NCBI RefSeq assembly: GCF_001761485.1
Contig: NC_090772.1
Location: forward strand, 1,858,501 to 1,922,500
Source: Yarrowia lipolytica
Lineage: Eukaryota; Ascomycota; Dipodascomycetes; Dipodascales
DNA length: 64,000 nt
Reading direction: 5' to 3'
In this document: positions 31,679 to 42,004 of the stretch, in pieces
Numbering within the stretch: the first letter of the stretch is position 1
Layout: each line of letters begins with the position of its first letter
The notes under the pieces: generated by a model
The model's database searches: none
Told to the model about the DNA's origin: nothing
What the model saw: the letters and a program-made list of their open reading frames with translations, nothing else
Made by a program: the position numbers and the translations under genes

Positions 31679-33502
31679 ATGTACGACCCAGCGCGCGACT
31701 GCTACCAGGCCGAAGGAGAGTCAGCTGACGCCCGAGACGCCGCGGAAATCGCAGGCGGTGAATTTCTTGCTGACTCAGCAACCCCCGAGACCAAGTCCGA
31801 CTCCACCAAATCCGACGGAAACGATCCCAAGCAAGAAACGTCGGAAACAAAACGACCAGCATACAATTACCTGCCAAAAATCGCCCGCAAGGAAACCACC
31901 TCGGGATCACGTGACGCGGCCTCTGCCAAGCCGCAGCTCAAACGACGGGAGCGCGAGGATGTGAGAGTGGCTGGCGATCGGGTTGCTCCTCGGGCCGACA
32001 TGGGCAGCTATGTGGACTACAGTGAGAAGGAGTCACGTGAGCGGCAGGATCGGGATCGAGATTCACGTGACCATAGAGACCGAGACAGAGACCGAGACCG
32101 AGGCCGGGACAGGTACGATTCTCGCGACAGAGACAGATATGATTCCAGAGACAGGCCCCGCGATTACGACTCGCGCGACAGAGACAGAGACAGAAACAGG
32201 TACGACGACCGGGTACGTGACTACGACTCACGTGAGAGAGACAGGTACGACGACCGGGCACGTGACTACGACCGCGGTAGCCGTGACAGCCGTGATTACC
32301 GTGACAGACATGACCGAGAGCGAGAGAGATATGATTCGGGCGATTCGCGTGAGACCCGAGATGTCCGGGAGTCACGTGAGCGGTCGCTATCACCCACTCG
32401 CGAGCCAAAGCCGCACGATCCCGCTGCCCCTGCTCCCAGTAAGCAGAAGCGGCCTTCGCAGCGAGGAGGACGGGAGGCTGCTGCTGCGCGAGCTGCTCAA
32501 TATCGTGCAGAGATGGAGAAGCGGGAGGCACGAGCGCAGGCTGCTGCTCAGCAAGGGGATCAGGTGGGCGACTCTCTGGTTCGAAACCATTACAACCAGG
32601 CTCCTGAGCGAGGTGTTGTTGCTCGTCAGTCTTCGCCTATTATCAAGCTGCGAAACTTCAACAACTTCATCAAGTCTGTTTTGATTCAGAAGCAGTCGCT
32701 TGGGTTTGGAATGCGTGTCATTGACATGGGATGTGGTAAGGGAGGAGATTTGAACAAGTGGAGCAGACAGCGGGTTCGCGATTACATTGGAGTCGATATT
32801 GCCGATGTGTCTGTGCAGCAGGCGTCGGAGCGGTATCATAACATGCAGCCTCGGCCTCGGTTCTATGCCGAGTTTCATGTTGCTGATGCTTTTGGAACCC
32901 CTCTTATTGACATTATCAATCCTCGAGCGTTTCCAGTCGACTGCATTTCCTCCCAGTTCGCCATGCACTATGCCTTTGCTACTGAGGAGCTGGCTCGAAG
33001 CATGTTGACCAACGTGTCCAACTCACTTTGCCGAGACGGCGTATTTCTGGGCACCATTCCCAACTCCGACAAGATTCTGGAGGGAATTGCCGGTGGTCTG
33101 AAGGAGAGTGAGCCGAAGGAGGGAGAGGAGCGATACGGCTACTTTGGAAACTCGGTCTACAAGGTGGAATTCAACACTCCTCCCACCAAGGACCAGGCCT
33201 TCCGACCTCCGTTTGGACACAAGTACACCTTTTACCTGCAGGACGCTATCAACAATGTCCCCGAGTACGTTGTTCCGTTTGAGGTGTTTCGTGCCCTGGC
33301 TTCCGATTACAATCTGGAGTTGATCTACAAGAAGCCATTTTTGGAAATGTTTGATGAGGAGGTGAAGAACGATCTAAACATGGCTCGATTGGCTGAGCGA
33401 ATGAAGGTATTCAAGGAGGATGGGTCTCTGGGCATTGACGGAGACCAGCGAGAGGCTTGTGGGTTCTATCTGGCTTTTGCTTTTCGAAAATTGGGTGCGT
33501 GA
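31679..33502 (+). CDS. ABD1: mRNA cap guanine-N7 methyltransferase with an Arg/Asp-repeat extension
   Basis: A 607-residue protein. The catalytic part (about 296-607) is a complete cap (guanine-N7) methyltransferase. It has VRNHYN (301-306), the [12 protein letters not shown] helix, the S-adenosylmethionine motif [15 protein letters not shown] (347-361), IGVDIA, the FHVADAF segment, and a C-terminal [12 protein letters not shown] plus YKKPFLEMF. The enzyme completes the m7G cap on RNA polymerase II transcripts in the nucleus. The N-terminal 295 residues are unusual. Residues about 115-235 are almost entirely Arg/Asp/Glu/Ser/Tyr, built from RDRD, DSRD and RDRYDSRD repeats. A basic Ala-rich linker follows (about 260-290). 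S. cerevisiae Abd1 is about 436 residues with a much shorter extension. The start ATG at 31679 (CACAATG) is the first in frame. It is a single exon. Confidence 0.94.
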   Translation: MYDPARDCYQAEGESADARDAAEIAGGEFLADSATPETKSDSTKSDGNDPKQETSETKRPAYNYLPKIARKETTSGSRDAASAKPQLKRREREDVRVAGDRVAPRADMGSYVDYSEKESRERQDRDRDSRDHRDRDRDRDRGRDRYDSRDRDRYDSRDRPRDYDSRDRDRDRNRYDDRVRDYDSRERDRYDDRARDYDRGSRDSRDYRDRHDRERERYDSGDSRETRDVRESRERSLSPTREPKPHDPAAPAPSKQKRPSQRGGREAAAARAAQYRAEMEKREARAQAAAQQGDQVGDSLVRNHYNQAPERGVVARQSSPIIKLRNFNNFIKSVLIQKQSLGFGMRVIDMGCGKGGDLNKWSRQRVRDYIGVDIADVSVQQASERYHNMQPRPRFYAEFHVADAFGTPLIDIINPRAFPVDCISSQFAMHYAFATEELARSMLTNVSNSLCRDGVFLGTIPNSDKILEGIAGGLKESEPKEGEERYGYFGNSVYKVEFNTPPTKDQAFRPPFGHKYTFYLQDAINNVPEYVVPFEVFRALASDYNLELIYKKPFLEMFDEEVKNDLNMARLAERMKVFKEDGSLGIDGDQREACGFYLAFAFRKLGA

Positions 33503-34174
33503 TGAGGCGTCTTCAGCGCAAGATATGTAAAGTATGAGTTAAGACCGTTGTCTATGTAGGAGGAATGAGGGGGTTTGTTAATATCAATCTTTTGGTTCCA
33601 ATGATACCCACCGGGGACTTTTATGTTTCTTTCGGAATTCTGGTATCTTTTGGCGTAGATTGAGGCCCAGCTAAAGCTCCGAGTTTCCATCCTGAAGGCT
33701 CAGACTGATGACCCCCCGTAATCGCCATATTCAGAGCACTGGCGGTCTACTTCCCTGCTGTTGGTCAATCAAGTAAAAGTGGTTGGTGTTGTTAGGGTAG
33801 CGCAAGGTGGATGGTAGTTAGATATGACAACTAGTCGAAGCACAAACTGATGAAGATCCGCAAAAAGACCATATAACAGCAACTAGAACAGATATCTTCC
33901 CCGTCCCTTCAATTACTTGATCAGACAGTAGCAGATCTGGCTTTATCGTGCTACAGTACATACAGTACTTTCAGTCAATCTCCCTCTCCTCTTGTATATA
34001 ACGGCCCATCGTCATCTATTGCAGTAGAACTACCACACGAAACCAACCACCACGTTTTCCAGGAACACGGTGGGACGTCGAGGACTTCACCAATAAAGAG
34101 ATGTCATCAAGGGCTTCCGAATGAGCCCAAAAAATATGCAAATCTGGTTCTCGTCAAGGCAAAAAGGACAAAAA
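33503..34174. other. Intergenic region after ABD1
   Basis: Apart from the likely ABD1 3' end I see no gene, repeat array or mobile element here. It ends at the Pol III terminator of the minus-strand tRNA gene. Confidence 0.55.
34170..34174 (-). terminator. Pol III terminator of the tRNA gene
   Basis: On the minus strand a T5 run follows the last base of the tRNA directly, with a second T5 a few bases on (34161-34165). This is the normal RNA polymerase III stop signal. Confidence 0.85.
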
Positions 34175-34263
34175 GGTCGTACCCGGAATCGAACCGGGGG
34201 TTACTGGAAGACGACTTATTAAGAGTCAGAATCCCAAGGTGATAACCGCTACACTATACAACC
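34175..34263 (-). tRNA. Intron-containing tRNA gene, probably tRNA-Gln(CUG)
   Basis: The 89-base minus-strand sequence folds as a tRNA. The acceptor GGTTGTA pairs with TACGACC (seven pairs, one G-T). The D-arm is GTGTAGCGGTTATCAC, and the T-arm CCCGG-TTCGATT-CCGGG is perfect and includes the B box GGTTCGATTCC. The anticodon region is about 17 bases too long, so an intron after the anticodon is expected. The intron-containing part reads TTCTGACTCTTAATAAGTCG. Acceptor and D-arm resemble yeast tRNA-Gln, which with CTG in the loop points to Gln(CUG). One alternative stem register would put UCU (Arg) in the anticodon position, so the identity is less certain than the gene itself. A T5 terminator follows directly. 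Confidence 0.8.
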
Positions 34264-34366
34264 GTGAAGAAAAGGATGATTTTCTGGCAGGATCAACTGC
34301 CGACGTTCTGCGTGTTAAGGCAGATGCCATGACAAACTAGACAAAGAAACCGAACCCTTGATTTTT

Positions 34367-34612
34367 TGTAAGGACCAAAGTCGCTTACTAAGGGCTTGGG
34401 GGTGCCGGTCACGTGCAAGGGTGACTTGTTTCCCACCTGGGACGCACCCCGGGGGGGAGTATATAAGAAGGGACATTTATGTATGATTAAGAAACAAGTT
34501 ATCACCAGCCTGGAACGTTATTACAGACAGCGAAGCAACGGTTAGATTAAGACAGCGACAAATTCTACCGACTGAGAACTTTCCGCAAGATAAGAGACGA
34601 TCGGATCTTACA
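34367..34612 (+). repeat. Left LTR of the Ty3/gypsy element
   Basis: It has the terminal TG...CA pair within a short inverted repeat TGTAAG/CTTACA. It carries a TATA-like GAGTATATAAG at about 34457-34467 that is the likely promoter of the element's RNA. The left end lies 104 bp from the 5' end of the neighbouring tRNA gene. Confidence 0.93.
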
Positions 34613-34692
34613 TTTGGTAGCGATGCCCTCGGTTACGTTTCAGACAGAGAGACTTCAGTTTAAGACATCGATTCACCATACGAGGCACAAGA

Positions 34693-36027
34693 TTGGGCAC
34701 GTGGGGAATCCCAGATTCGATCGACGACACAGACTACGACGAGTCTTACGCAAGTTCTGATACGTTCGCAACAGCAGATTCAATGACAGTACCCCCCACA
34801 GGAACAGGCGTGGGCGGAGAGGGCGAGGTTGGCCATAACAACCAGGCGGGACAGGACGTCCCCCAGGACGAGCTCCAAGGTTTCAACGATGATTTTGAAC
34901 TAAACGTTAACCTGGAGGAGGTGTCTGAGGCCGGGAGAGCGCGGATCGAGCGCACGACGGCTGTGATACAGGAGATGCAGGAGAGGCATGATCGGGAGAT
35001 GGAAGCCGCTATACGAGCACTGCAGGACCGCGAGAAGGGCCTGAGCGCCAAGGAACCCCAGCGGGACGACAAAACGGAGCAGGATCGCTTCAATCGGAGC
35101 CGTCAGCTCGCCGATATGAAGAATTTCGGTAAGCACTTCTCGGGCAAGGAGAAGGACCGCGGCTTCGCCGTGCGCAACTTCCTGCAACGGCTGGACAACC
35201 GGTTCGAGGATCGGTATGTCCCGGTGGAACACCGAGCCGTGCTGGCCGCCGATGCCATGGAAGGTCCGGCCCAGGAGTGGTGGAGCACCTTGGCCAAGGA
35301 AACGCGGTCTGCCATGAAGGCCGATTGGGATCTGTACAAGAAACACGTGACCGCATATTTCACGCCTAAGGAGTATGCCTTGAACGCCGACACTCGGTTC
35401 TACAAGATGCAGGCTACTAGCAAGGAGACGACGGAGGCGTATGTGGCCAGGTTCCAGAGCGTGCTGCGTGGTATGGACTCCGAGCCGCCCATGACTATCA
35501 TCGCTTCGATCTTCCTGCAGGGCATGAAGCCTGACTGGCAGAAGGGTGTGAAGATCGCCGCGGGTACCCGAGACTACCGAAAGATGACATTGGATCACCT
35601 GATCGAGTTGCTACAAGTACATTCTGGCAACCAGTTCGCTAGAGTGGGCGATTATATGGATGTCGACCTGGCTCAGACTTACGACACTGACTACGATGAC
35701 TACGAGTCGGATCCAGAGGAGGCGCAGCTGATGAGGGCTCAAGCCAACGATTACGGAGGACGTCGGGGTCGTTACCGCTCGGGAGGACGGGGTGATGCCC
35801 GACCCCAGGGTCGTTCGGGAGGTTCCAACCGGGGCAACTCGGCCAACCGGAACAACCCGGGAGCCCAGACAGAGAAGAGCGGAGGCGATGAAGGGTGTTG
35901 GAACTGTCAGGAGTTAGGGCACACCCGACACCGCTGCCCTAAGCCCCGGACTGCTGCCTACGTCAGGCACCAGTTGGAGTATTGGACCCAACAGCTGGAG
36001 AAGGAGCAGGGAAAAGAGCAGAGGTAG
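34693..36027 (+). CDS. Gag region of the Ty3/gypsy element
   Basis: A frame of about 444 residues with an acidic N-terminal part, a Ty3-type capsid region, and a nucleocapsid tail rich in Arg and Gly. The tail ends in a zinc knuckle of the C-x2-C-x4-H-x4-C type (CWNCQELGHTRHRC). It packages the element's RNA into virus-like particles in this family. The exact translation start is not clear from sequence. Confidence 0.88.
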   Translation: MGTWGIPDSIDDTDYDESYASSDTFATADSMTVPPTGTGVGGEGEVGHNNQAGQDVPQDELQGFNDDFELNVNLEEVSEAGRARIERTTAVIQEMQERHDREMEAAIRALQDREKGLSAKEPQRDDKTEQDRFNRSRQLADMKNFGKHFSGKEKDRGFAVRNFLQRLDNRFEDRYVPVEHRAVLAADAMEGPAQEWWSTLAKETRSAMKADWDLYKKHVTAYFTPKEYALNADTRFYKMQATSKETTEAYVARFQSVLRGMDSEPPMTIIASIFLQGMKPDWQKGVKIAAGTRDYRKMTLDHLIELLQVHSGNQFARVGDYMDVDLAQTYDTDYDDYESDPEEAQLMRAQANDYGGRRGRYRSGGRGDARPQGRSGGSNRGNSANRNNPGAQTEKSGGDEGCWNCQELGHTRHRCPKPRTAAYVRHQLEYWTQQLEKEQGKEQR

Positions 36028-36351
36028 TTGAGAACGAGACCTCAACTACCGTAGCATCCACAGATCTCGATCGTGAGGGTGCGGAAGCTCGATCTGAAAT
36101 AGGTAACACAAAGTCAGTCGAGAAGACCGTACCCGTAGACTTGCCACAGCAAGAGTCACCCGTGGAAGTGACACCGGAGGAACCCGAGCAGGAAACAGCG
36201 AAGAAGCGACGCAAGTCGACGGCTCAGAGGGCGGCGAAGAAGCGACGCAAGTCGACGGCTCAGAGGGCGGCGAAGAAGCGAGCGGCGAAAAGAGTCAAGA
36301 AAGCCGTCGCCAAGGCCACTAGGGAGTTGGAGTGGAAGGTGGAGGCCCGAA

Positions 36352-39300
36352 ATGGGTGATGGAGGAGAAGAGTCGCCCGAGCCGACAGAGCTGCAGGTGC
36401 TCCGAACGCTCCGAGCGCCGAAGGTACAAGGGACCGTGCCGGAGGAATCAGGCGCCGATCTGGAAGGAGAGGAAGATGACGACGTGGAGGGCAATATCGA
36501 AGTGTTAGCCTTGTCATACGATGTCAATGGACAACGGCTGAAGGCCCTCCTGGACAGCGGTGCTAGCGCGTGCTTCATTGCGGCAAAGACGGCTGCACGA
36601 TTGGGGCTCGAGACACAGGCGTGCACACCAAAGAAAGTGGTGTCGGTGCACGGCTCCGAGGTCTGCAAGCTGACCGCCCGGGTGCCGGTGAAAGCTGGCA
36701 AGTGGATGAAGCATGTGAAGGCGTACGTCCTCCAGCAGATGCACGGACAAGAGGTGTTGTTGGGTATGCCGTTCTTTATCAAGTATCATAGGTACATAGA
36801 GTGGGGCAGTAGAGAATTCCTACCTCCCGGCTGTGACCCCTCAGCAACCGAGAGAGGGGAGGAGGAGTTCCTGAATGCGTACACGGTGTCGTTGAACGAC
36901 GCCAAGAGAGCCGTAGTCAGAGAGAGTGGAGAGATGTTTGTATGCTTCGTTAAGGAGCAGAGCGTAGACGCTACAGCGCACACCGATAAGGTGGGCCGCC
37001 TTTTGGCGGCATATGATGATATAGTTGTTGACGAGTTGCCGGACGAGTTGCCACCCAGCCGAGGGGTGGATCATGAGATTGAGACGGATGATTCGAAAAG
37101 GGCGCCCTTCCGGCGGCCCTACCGAATGACCCGGTACGAGTGGGCGGAGTTGGACAAACAGGTGAAGTCGCTCTTGGCCCGAGGTGTCATCAGGGAGTCA
37201 AAGTCACCTTTTGGAGCCCCGGTGCTGTTTATCAAGAAGAAGACTGGTGAGTTACGGATGTGCGTGGATTACAGGGCGTTGAACGACATGACGGTGAAGA
37301 ACAGATACCCACTACCCCGAATCGATGATATCTTGGACACTCTGAACGGTGCAGTGGTCTTTTCTAAGCTGGATTTGCATTCAGGATATCATCAGGTGCG
37401 TATCAGAGAGGAGGACATTCACAAGACGGCTTTCACGACCAAGTCAGGTCACTATGAGTACATGGTGATGCCGTTCGGTCTGTGCAACGCACCCTCGACA
37501 TTTCAGAAAATGATGAACGACACCCTGAAGCCGTTCCTGGACAAGACGGTCTGTGTCTATCTCGACGACATTATTATCTTCAGCAAGGACGTGGAGTCCC
37601 ACCAGAAACACGTGGAGGAGGTGCTTGATCGACTGAGGGAGCAGAAGTTCTATGCCAAGAAGTCGAAATGCGAGTTCTTCAAGGATAGGATGGAGTTTTT
37701 GGGACATGTGGTCTCAGCAGAAGGCATTGAGGCCTGCCCAGAGAAAGTCAAGGCCGTGGAGGAATGGCCCCAACCCGAGTCTGGACTGAACTTGATGAGT
37801 TTCCTCGGGTTGGCCGGGTACTATCGACGGTTCATACCGAACTACTCACGCATCGCGAGCCCGTTGATAGAGTTGGCATCGGTGTCAACCAAAACTAAGA
37901 GGTCGGCCAAACCAGCGAGACCGTTCCTCTGGACACCGGAGTGCACGAAGGCCTTCCAGAAGGTCAAGGAGGAGTTGGTGTCAGGCAAAGTCATGATGAT
38001 ACCGACGATGGAGGACCCGTTCAAGGTGAGCACGGATGCTTGCGACGTTGCAGTAGGAGCGGTGCTGCAGCAGTGGAGTGTGAAGGATAAGGCGTGGCGA
38101 CCGGTAGCGTACGAGTCTGCGAAGCTGACGGCCGCCCAGAAGAACTACTGCACGAGAGAGAAGGAGTTCTACGGGATTATCCATGCGTTGAAGAAGTGGA
38201 GACACTACCTGTTGGGACAGCCCTTCCGGATCGAGACGGACCACCAGTCACTGACGTACTTCTCGTCACAGACGGAGCCCCCGAGTGGAAGACTGAGTAG
38301 GTGGTTGGATTTTCTGGCAGACTATGACTTTGACATTAAGTACCTGCCAGGGGAGCAAAATGGAGCGGCGGACGCACTGTCGAGGATGACGGTGATGCCG
38401 GTGTGGTTTGCAGAGTCGGAAGAGGACGAGGGAGCATTGAAGGTGATGCCTGTGTGGGTAGAAGATGAGGAGATACGCGAGTTGGTGAAGAGGGGTTACA
38501 AGGACGACAAGGATTTTGGGGAGATTTGGGACATTTTGGTAAACGACAAGCCGGTACCGAAGACGATGGTGGAACACATTCGACATTTCAGCATCGACGA
38601 GAACAAGTTGCTGTATTTCGAGACGATTCCAGAAGGGGGAGAGGGAAAGCGAATGTGTATTCCAGCAGGCTTGCCGAGAGAGAGGATGAAATTGGAGGCA
38701 CACGACACCCCGACAGCTGGCCACTTTGGCTACTACAAGACGTTCGACAGACTGTCCAGGAATTGTTACTGGCCCAGGATGATTAAGGAGATGCGTGAAT
38801 ACACGAAGTCGTGTGATGTCTGCCAGAGGACCAAGTCTCAGACAACGATGAAACAAGGCCTGCTGAAGCAGCTGCCAGTGCCGACGAGAAACTGGTCGGA
38901 CATCTCAATGGATTTTGTGTCTAAGTCGGGTCTGACGCAGTCGCGTAACGGGTTCGACAACGTGTGGGTAGTTGTGGACCGCATGTCGAAGCAAGTGCAT
39001 TTGATCCCGTGCCATATTGGAATTAATGCAGAAGAGACAGCAAATCTGTACCTGGACAGGATCTTCCGGTACCACGGAGTGCCTAAGACTATCGTGTCGG
39101 ATCGGGATGTGAAGTTTGCCTCGAAGATGTGGCGTACGTTTCAGCACAGACTAGGAACGAAGCTGAAGTTCTCCACGGCAAACCACCCCGAGACCGATGG
39201 TCAGACGGAACGAGTGAACAGAGATGTGAGGCGGTTACTACGAACGTATGTGCAGACCAGACCTGACGAATGGGACGAATGGTTACCAGTGATGGAGTTC

Positions 39301-40080
39301 GCCATCAACTCGGCCGTGCACAGCACGACAGGGTACTCCCCGTTCGAGGTCAACTACGGGTTCGTGCCAGATGGACCGGCCTACGAATCGACCTTTATGA
39401 TGGACCGGCCGCACCACCAGATGGACGAGTGGTTGGAGAAGATGAAGACGGTCCAAGGAGAAGTTAGGGACAGGATCGTCGAGATGCAAGGGGCGCAAGA
39501 GGCTCGAGTGAACCAGCACCGACGAGACGTGTCGGTCAAGGTGGGAGACATGGTGTTGGTTCATCGAAAGGCGTACTACAACAAGGGCGAGGACTCGAAG
39601 ATGCATGATGTGTTCTTCGGGCCTTACCGGGCCCTGAAGCAGGTGTACGACAACGCATTCGAGGTGGCGTTGCCTCCCGAGTCCAAAAGACACCGGAACA
39701 TCAACGTGCAGTTCTTAAAGAAGTATGAGGAGCGAGATGAGTACCTGTCCCAGCCACCGGTGCACGAGGAGCAACAGAGAGCCAACATCCACACTATCGT
39801 TCGGTTTGCCGGTATGGACCGAGAGAACGAGGAGGTGTTGTGCACGTGGGAAGGCTGCGACCCGCTGATCGCTACGCCAGTGCCGAGAGCACTGCTGGAA
39901 GAGTGCATGGATCCAGCGCGATTGGAGCAGCTGACAGAAGACTGGCTGCGTTGGGAGAAATTCCACGAGGAGGTCGAACGTGAGGAGCAAGCTGAGCTGC
40001 AGGAGGTTATGGTTGAACACCCTGGCAGCGTCGAGGAGGAGGACGACGAGGACCACGAGGACCACGTGACCGAGTCTTAA
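36352..40080 (+). CDS. Pol region of the Ty3/gypsy element
   Basis: A frame of 1,242 codons carries, in order, an aspartic protease (LLDSGASACFIA), reverse transcriptase (YLDDIIIFS), RNase H (STDACDVAVGAVLQ), and an integrase with an HHCC zinc-binding N-terminus and the DDE catalytic core. It ends in a C-terminal tail that resembles a divergent chromodomain-type region. This order defines Ty3/gypsy (Metaviridae). Family members express pol after gag by translational read-through or frameshifting. Confidence 0.93.
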   Translation: MGDGGEESPEPTELQVLRTLRAPKVQGTVPEESGADLEGEEDDDVEGNIEVLALSYDVNGQRLKALLDSGASACFIAAKTAARLGLETQACTPKKVVSVHGSEVCKLTARVPVKAGKWMKHVKAYVLQQMHGQEVLLGMPFFIKYHRYIEWGSREFLPPGCDPSATERGEEEFLNAYTVSLNDAKRAVVRESGEMFVCFVKEQSVDATAHTDKVGRLLAAYDDIVVDELPDELPPSRGVDHEIETDDSKRAPFRRPYRMTRYEWAELDKQVKSLLARGVIRESKSPFGAPVLFIKKKTGELRMCVDYRALNDMTVKNRYPLPRIDDILDTLNGAVVFSKLDLHSGYHQVRIREEDIHKTAFTTKSGHYEYMVMPFGLCNAPSTFQKMMNDTLKPFLDKTVCVYLDDIIIFSKDVESHQKHVEEVLDRLREQKFYAKKSKCEFFKDRMEFLGHVVSAEGIEACPEKVKAVEEWPQPESGLNLMSFLGLAGYYRRFIPNYSRIASPLIELASVSTKTKRSAKPARPFLWTPECTKAFQKVKEELVSGKVMMIPTMEDPFKVSTDACDVAVGAVLQQWSVKDKAWRPVAYESAKLTAAQKNYCTREKEFYGIIHALKKWRHYLLGQPFRIETDHQSLTYFSSQTEPPSGRLSRWLDFLADYDFDIKYLPGEQNGAADALSRMTVMPVWFAESEEDEGALKVMPVWVEDEEIRELVKRGYKDDKDFGEIWDILVNDKPVPKTMVEHIRHFSIDENKLLYFETIPEGGEGKRMCIPAGLPRERMKLEAHDTPTAGHFGYYKTFDRLSRNCYWPRMIKEMREYTKSCDVCQRTKSQTTMKQGLLKQLPVPTRNWSDISMDFVSKSGLTQSRNGFDNVWVVVDRMSKQVHLIPCHIGINAEETANLYLDRIFRYHGVPKTIVSDRDVKFASKMWRTFQHRLGTKLKFSTANHPETDGQTERVNRDVRRLLRTYVQTRPDEWDEWLPVMEFAINSAVHSTTGYSPFEVNYGFVPDGPAYESTFMMDRPHHQMDEWLEKMKTVQGEVRDRIVEMQGAQEARVNQHRRDVSVKVGDMVLVHRKAYYNKGEDSKMHDVFFGPYRALKQVYDNAFEVALPPESKRHRNINVQFLKKYEERDEYLSQPPVHEEQQRANIHTIVRFAGMDRENEEVLCTWEGCDPLIATPVPRALLEECMDPARLEQLTEDWLRWEKFHEEVEREEQAELQEVMVEHPGSVEEEDDEDHEDHVTES

Positions 40081-40091
40081 GGAGGGGAGAG

Positions 40092-40338
40092 TGTAAGGAC
40101 CAAGTCGCTTACTAAGGGTTGGGACGGTGCCGGTCACCGTGCAAGGGTGACTGTTTTTCCCACCTGGGACGCACCCGGAGGATGGGAGTATAAAAAGGAC
40201 ATTTATGTATGATTAAGAAGACAAGTTATCACCAGCCCTGTGAACGTATTAACAGACAGCGAGCAACGGTTTAGATTAGACAGCGACAATCTACCGACTG
40301 AGAACTATTCCGCAGATAAGAAACGATCGGATCTTACA
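40092..40338 (+). repeat. Right LTR of the Ty3/gypsy element
   Basis: It has the same TGTAAG...CTTACA borders and near-equal length (247 bp) as the left LTR, and is preceded by a purine tract at about 40079-40091. It differs from the left LTR by roughly twenty small changes, many in homopolymer runs. Confidence 0.93.
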
Positions 40339-42004
40339 ATTTTGCAACGGACTAAATCGACTCATAAGGTGATATAGGATTAGTCATGATCTGAGTTAAA
40401 CTGCTGACTAAACAGCATCTGGGTTCTGACATGATTTGAAAGGTTTTGAAACTAAAAGTATGAAAAGAGGGATTATTTCGCAGATACGACGAAACTTGGA
40501 CCATTATTGTATTATTTGGGGCTTTTAATTTCATATAAATCCTTCAAACCAACGATTTATGTGGATTTAGGGCACACCCGACCTTTTTGAAAAATCGTGA
40601 CTTTTGCAACTTTTAATGACTTCTTGTGAGTCCGTCAAAGTCAAAAAAACTGTCAGAAACTGCGCCCAATCCATCTGTTTCGAAAAATTGACTCTACAAC
40701 TACTCATATTTGCAGCTTGGTCTCATTTCTCTGGTTTGCCGCTCAAATCGGCTGTCGGAAGTTTCTGGGAACCTGCTGAGGCAGAAAACGTGTGAATTTG
40801 ACGGGGAAAAGTTGAAAACTACCATTGTTGTGTTCCCTGGAGAGTTCTGGACAAGTCTTGGTTCAGGAATGTGGTCACCTTGTCACAATTATCTACAATA
40901 CCAGTACTGTACAGTACATACTTGTATCCCCCCTCCATTTATCTCCTCCAACACTCTCAACAGACTTGTACAACTTGAAGTGATAATGTACTTGTTTTTG
41001 AACAATGAGACGTCCAGAGACCCGAAGAGACTATCAATTTACTCAAACCCACCACGTGACAGTTTTATCACCAGAAATCAACACCTTTTGCCAACACTCT
41101 GTATACGTCTTCTCAAAATAATCATACATATCTTAATTCACACCGACCAAAAAGTGCAGAAATACAAAGACCTATGAAACACGATAGAAATCGGATATAT
41201 CGAAGAAGAAACAGCTTTATGCATGTCTAGATCATGCCACCATCCCACTAATAGTCATCTTTCAAACGTTCAAATTATTCCCGTCAGGATAGGCATGAGG
41301 TACTATATATACGCTTATTAGAGAGCTTTGGGGGTGAATATCTGATACTAGATTACTAAGAAGGAGAATTATTTGGATAGATACAAGACTTTGGGCTGCA
41401 AGTCTCGTACTATATTACTAATTCGATCCTGGAGATTCTTCATGTTTTATTTTTAATGTCAATATTTTTTGACCCGTATCTTGGCCCGTCGACAGTAAAA
41501 TAAATAAAAAAAAATAAAATAATGAAATAATAAAATAAAATATAAAAACAATAAAAATTTAAAATGAAATAAAAATAATAAAAAAAAAAAATAATAAAAA
41601 TCAATGAAAATAAAAAACCAACAAAAACCAACAAAAACCAACTATCAACCAACATCCCCATCACCACCAATCAACAGTCCAATAACCACCTCAGCTCGTT
41701 CAAAAACTCTTCATCATCTTCCCTCTCCCACTCATATCCCATTCAAGTCATCCGATATAACTACAAGCTGAGTAATCGCTCCTACAAGCCCCCTTTTTCC
41801 ACCAAAGGAAATACTCGGCAAAGGGGGTAAGTTCACGTGACCTAACCCAACTCCAGGGGTAAAAACGACCGTTGGTTTTATTGGAGTTCAACGCCTCTAG
41901 AGTGTCCCCATTTGTCTGTCGATTTCGCTTACTCAGCAACTTTAAATTTGTCACCTCCCAAATCAAGTTTGAAATTTTAACTCCTCCAATTCACCCCCAT
42001 CACC
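40339..42004. other. Intergenic region between the retroelement and RSM23
   Basis: No gene is recognised. An A-rich block (41490-41640) produces Phe-rich phantom frames on the minus strand. Two CACGTGAC sites occur at about 41054 and 41834, the second about 170 bp before the RSM23 start. Confidence 0.55.

Larger units (their letters stand above)
34367..40338 (+). mobile_element. Ty3/gypsy LTR retrotransposon, complete-looking
   Basis: A 5,972-bp element bounded by two direct LTRs of about 246 bp that start TGTAAG and end CTTACA. The flanks share a short ATTTT, consistent with a 5-bp target duplication, although the T-rich left side blurs the border by one base. A primer-binding site matching the 3' end of initiator tRNA-Met (TGGTAGCG, from 34615) follows the left LTR, and a purine tract precedes the right one. 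Gag and pol follow in the Ty3/gypsy order: protease, reverse transcriptase, RNase H, integrase. It resembles the Yarrowia Ty3/gypsy elements of the Tyl6 group as I remember them, though longer with shorter LTRs. The long open frames suggest a young or recently active copy. About twenty small differences between the LTRs argue for some age. It looks whole. Confidence 0.95.
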
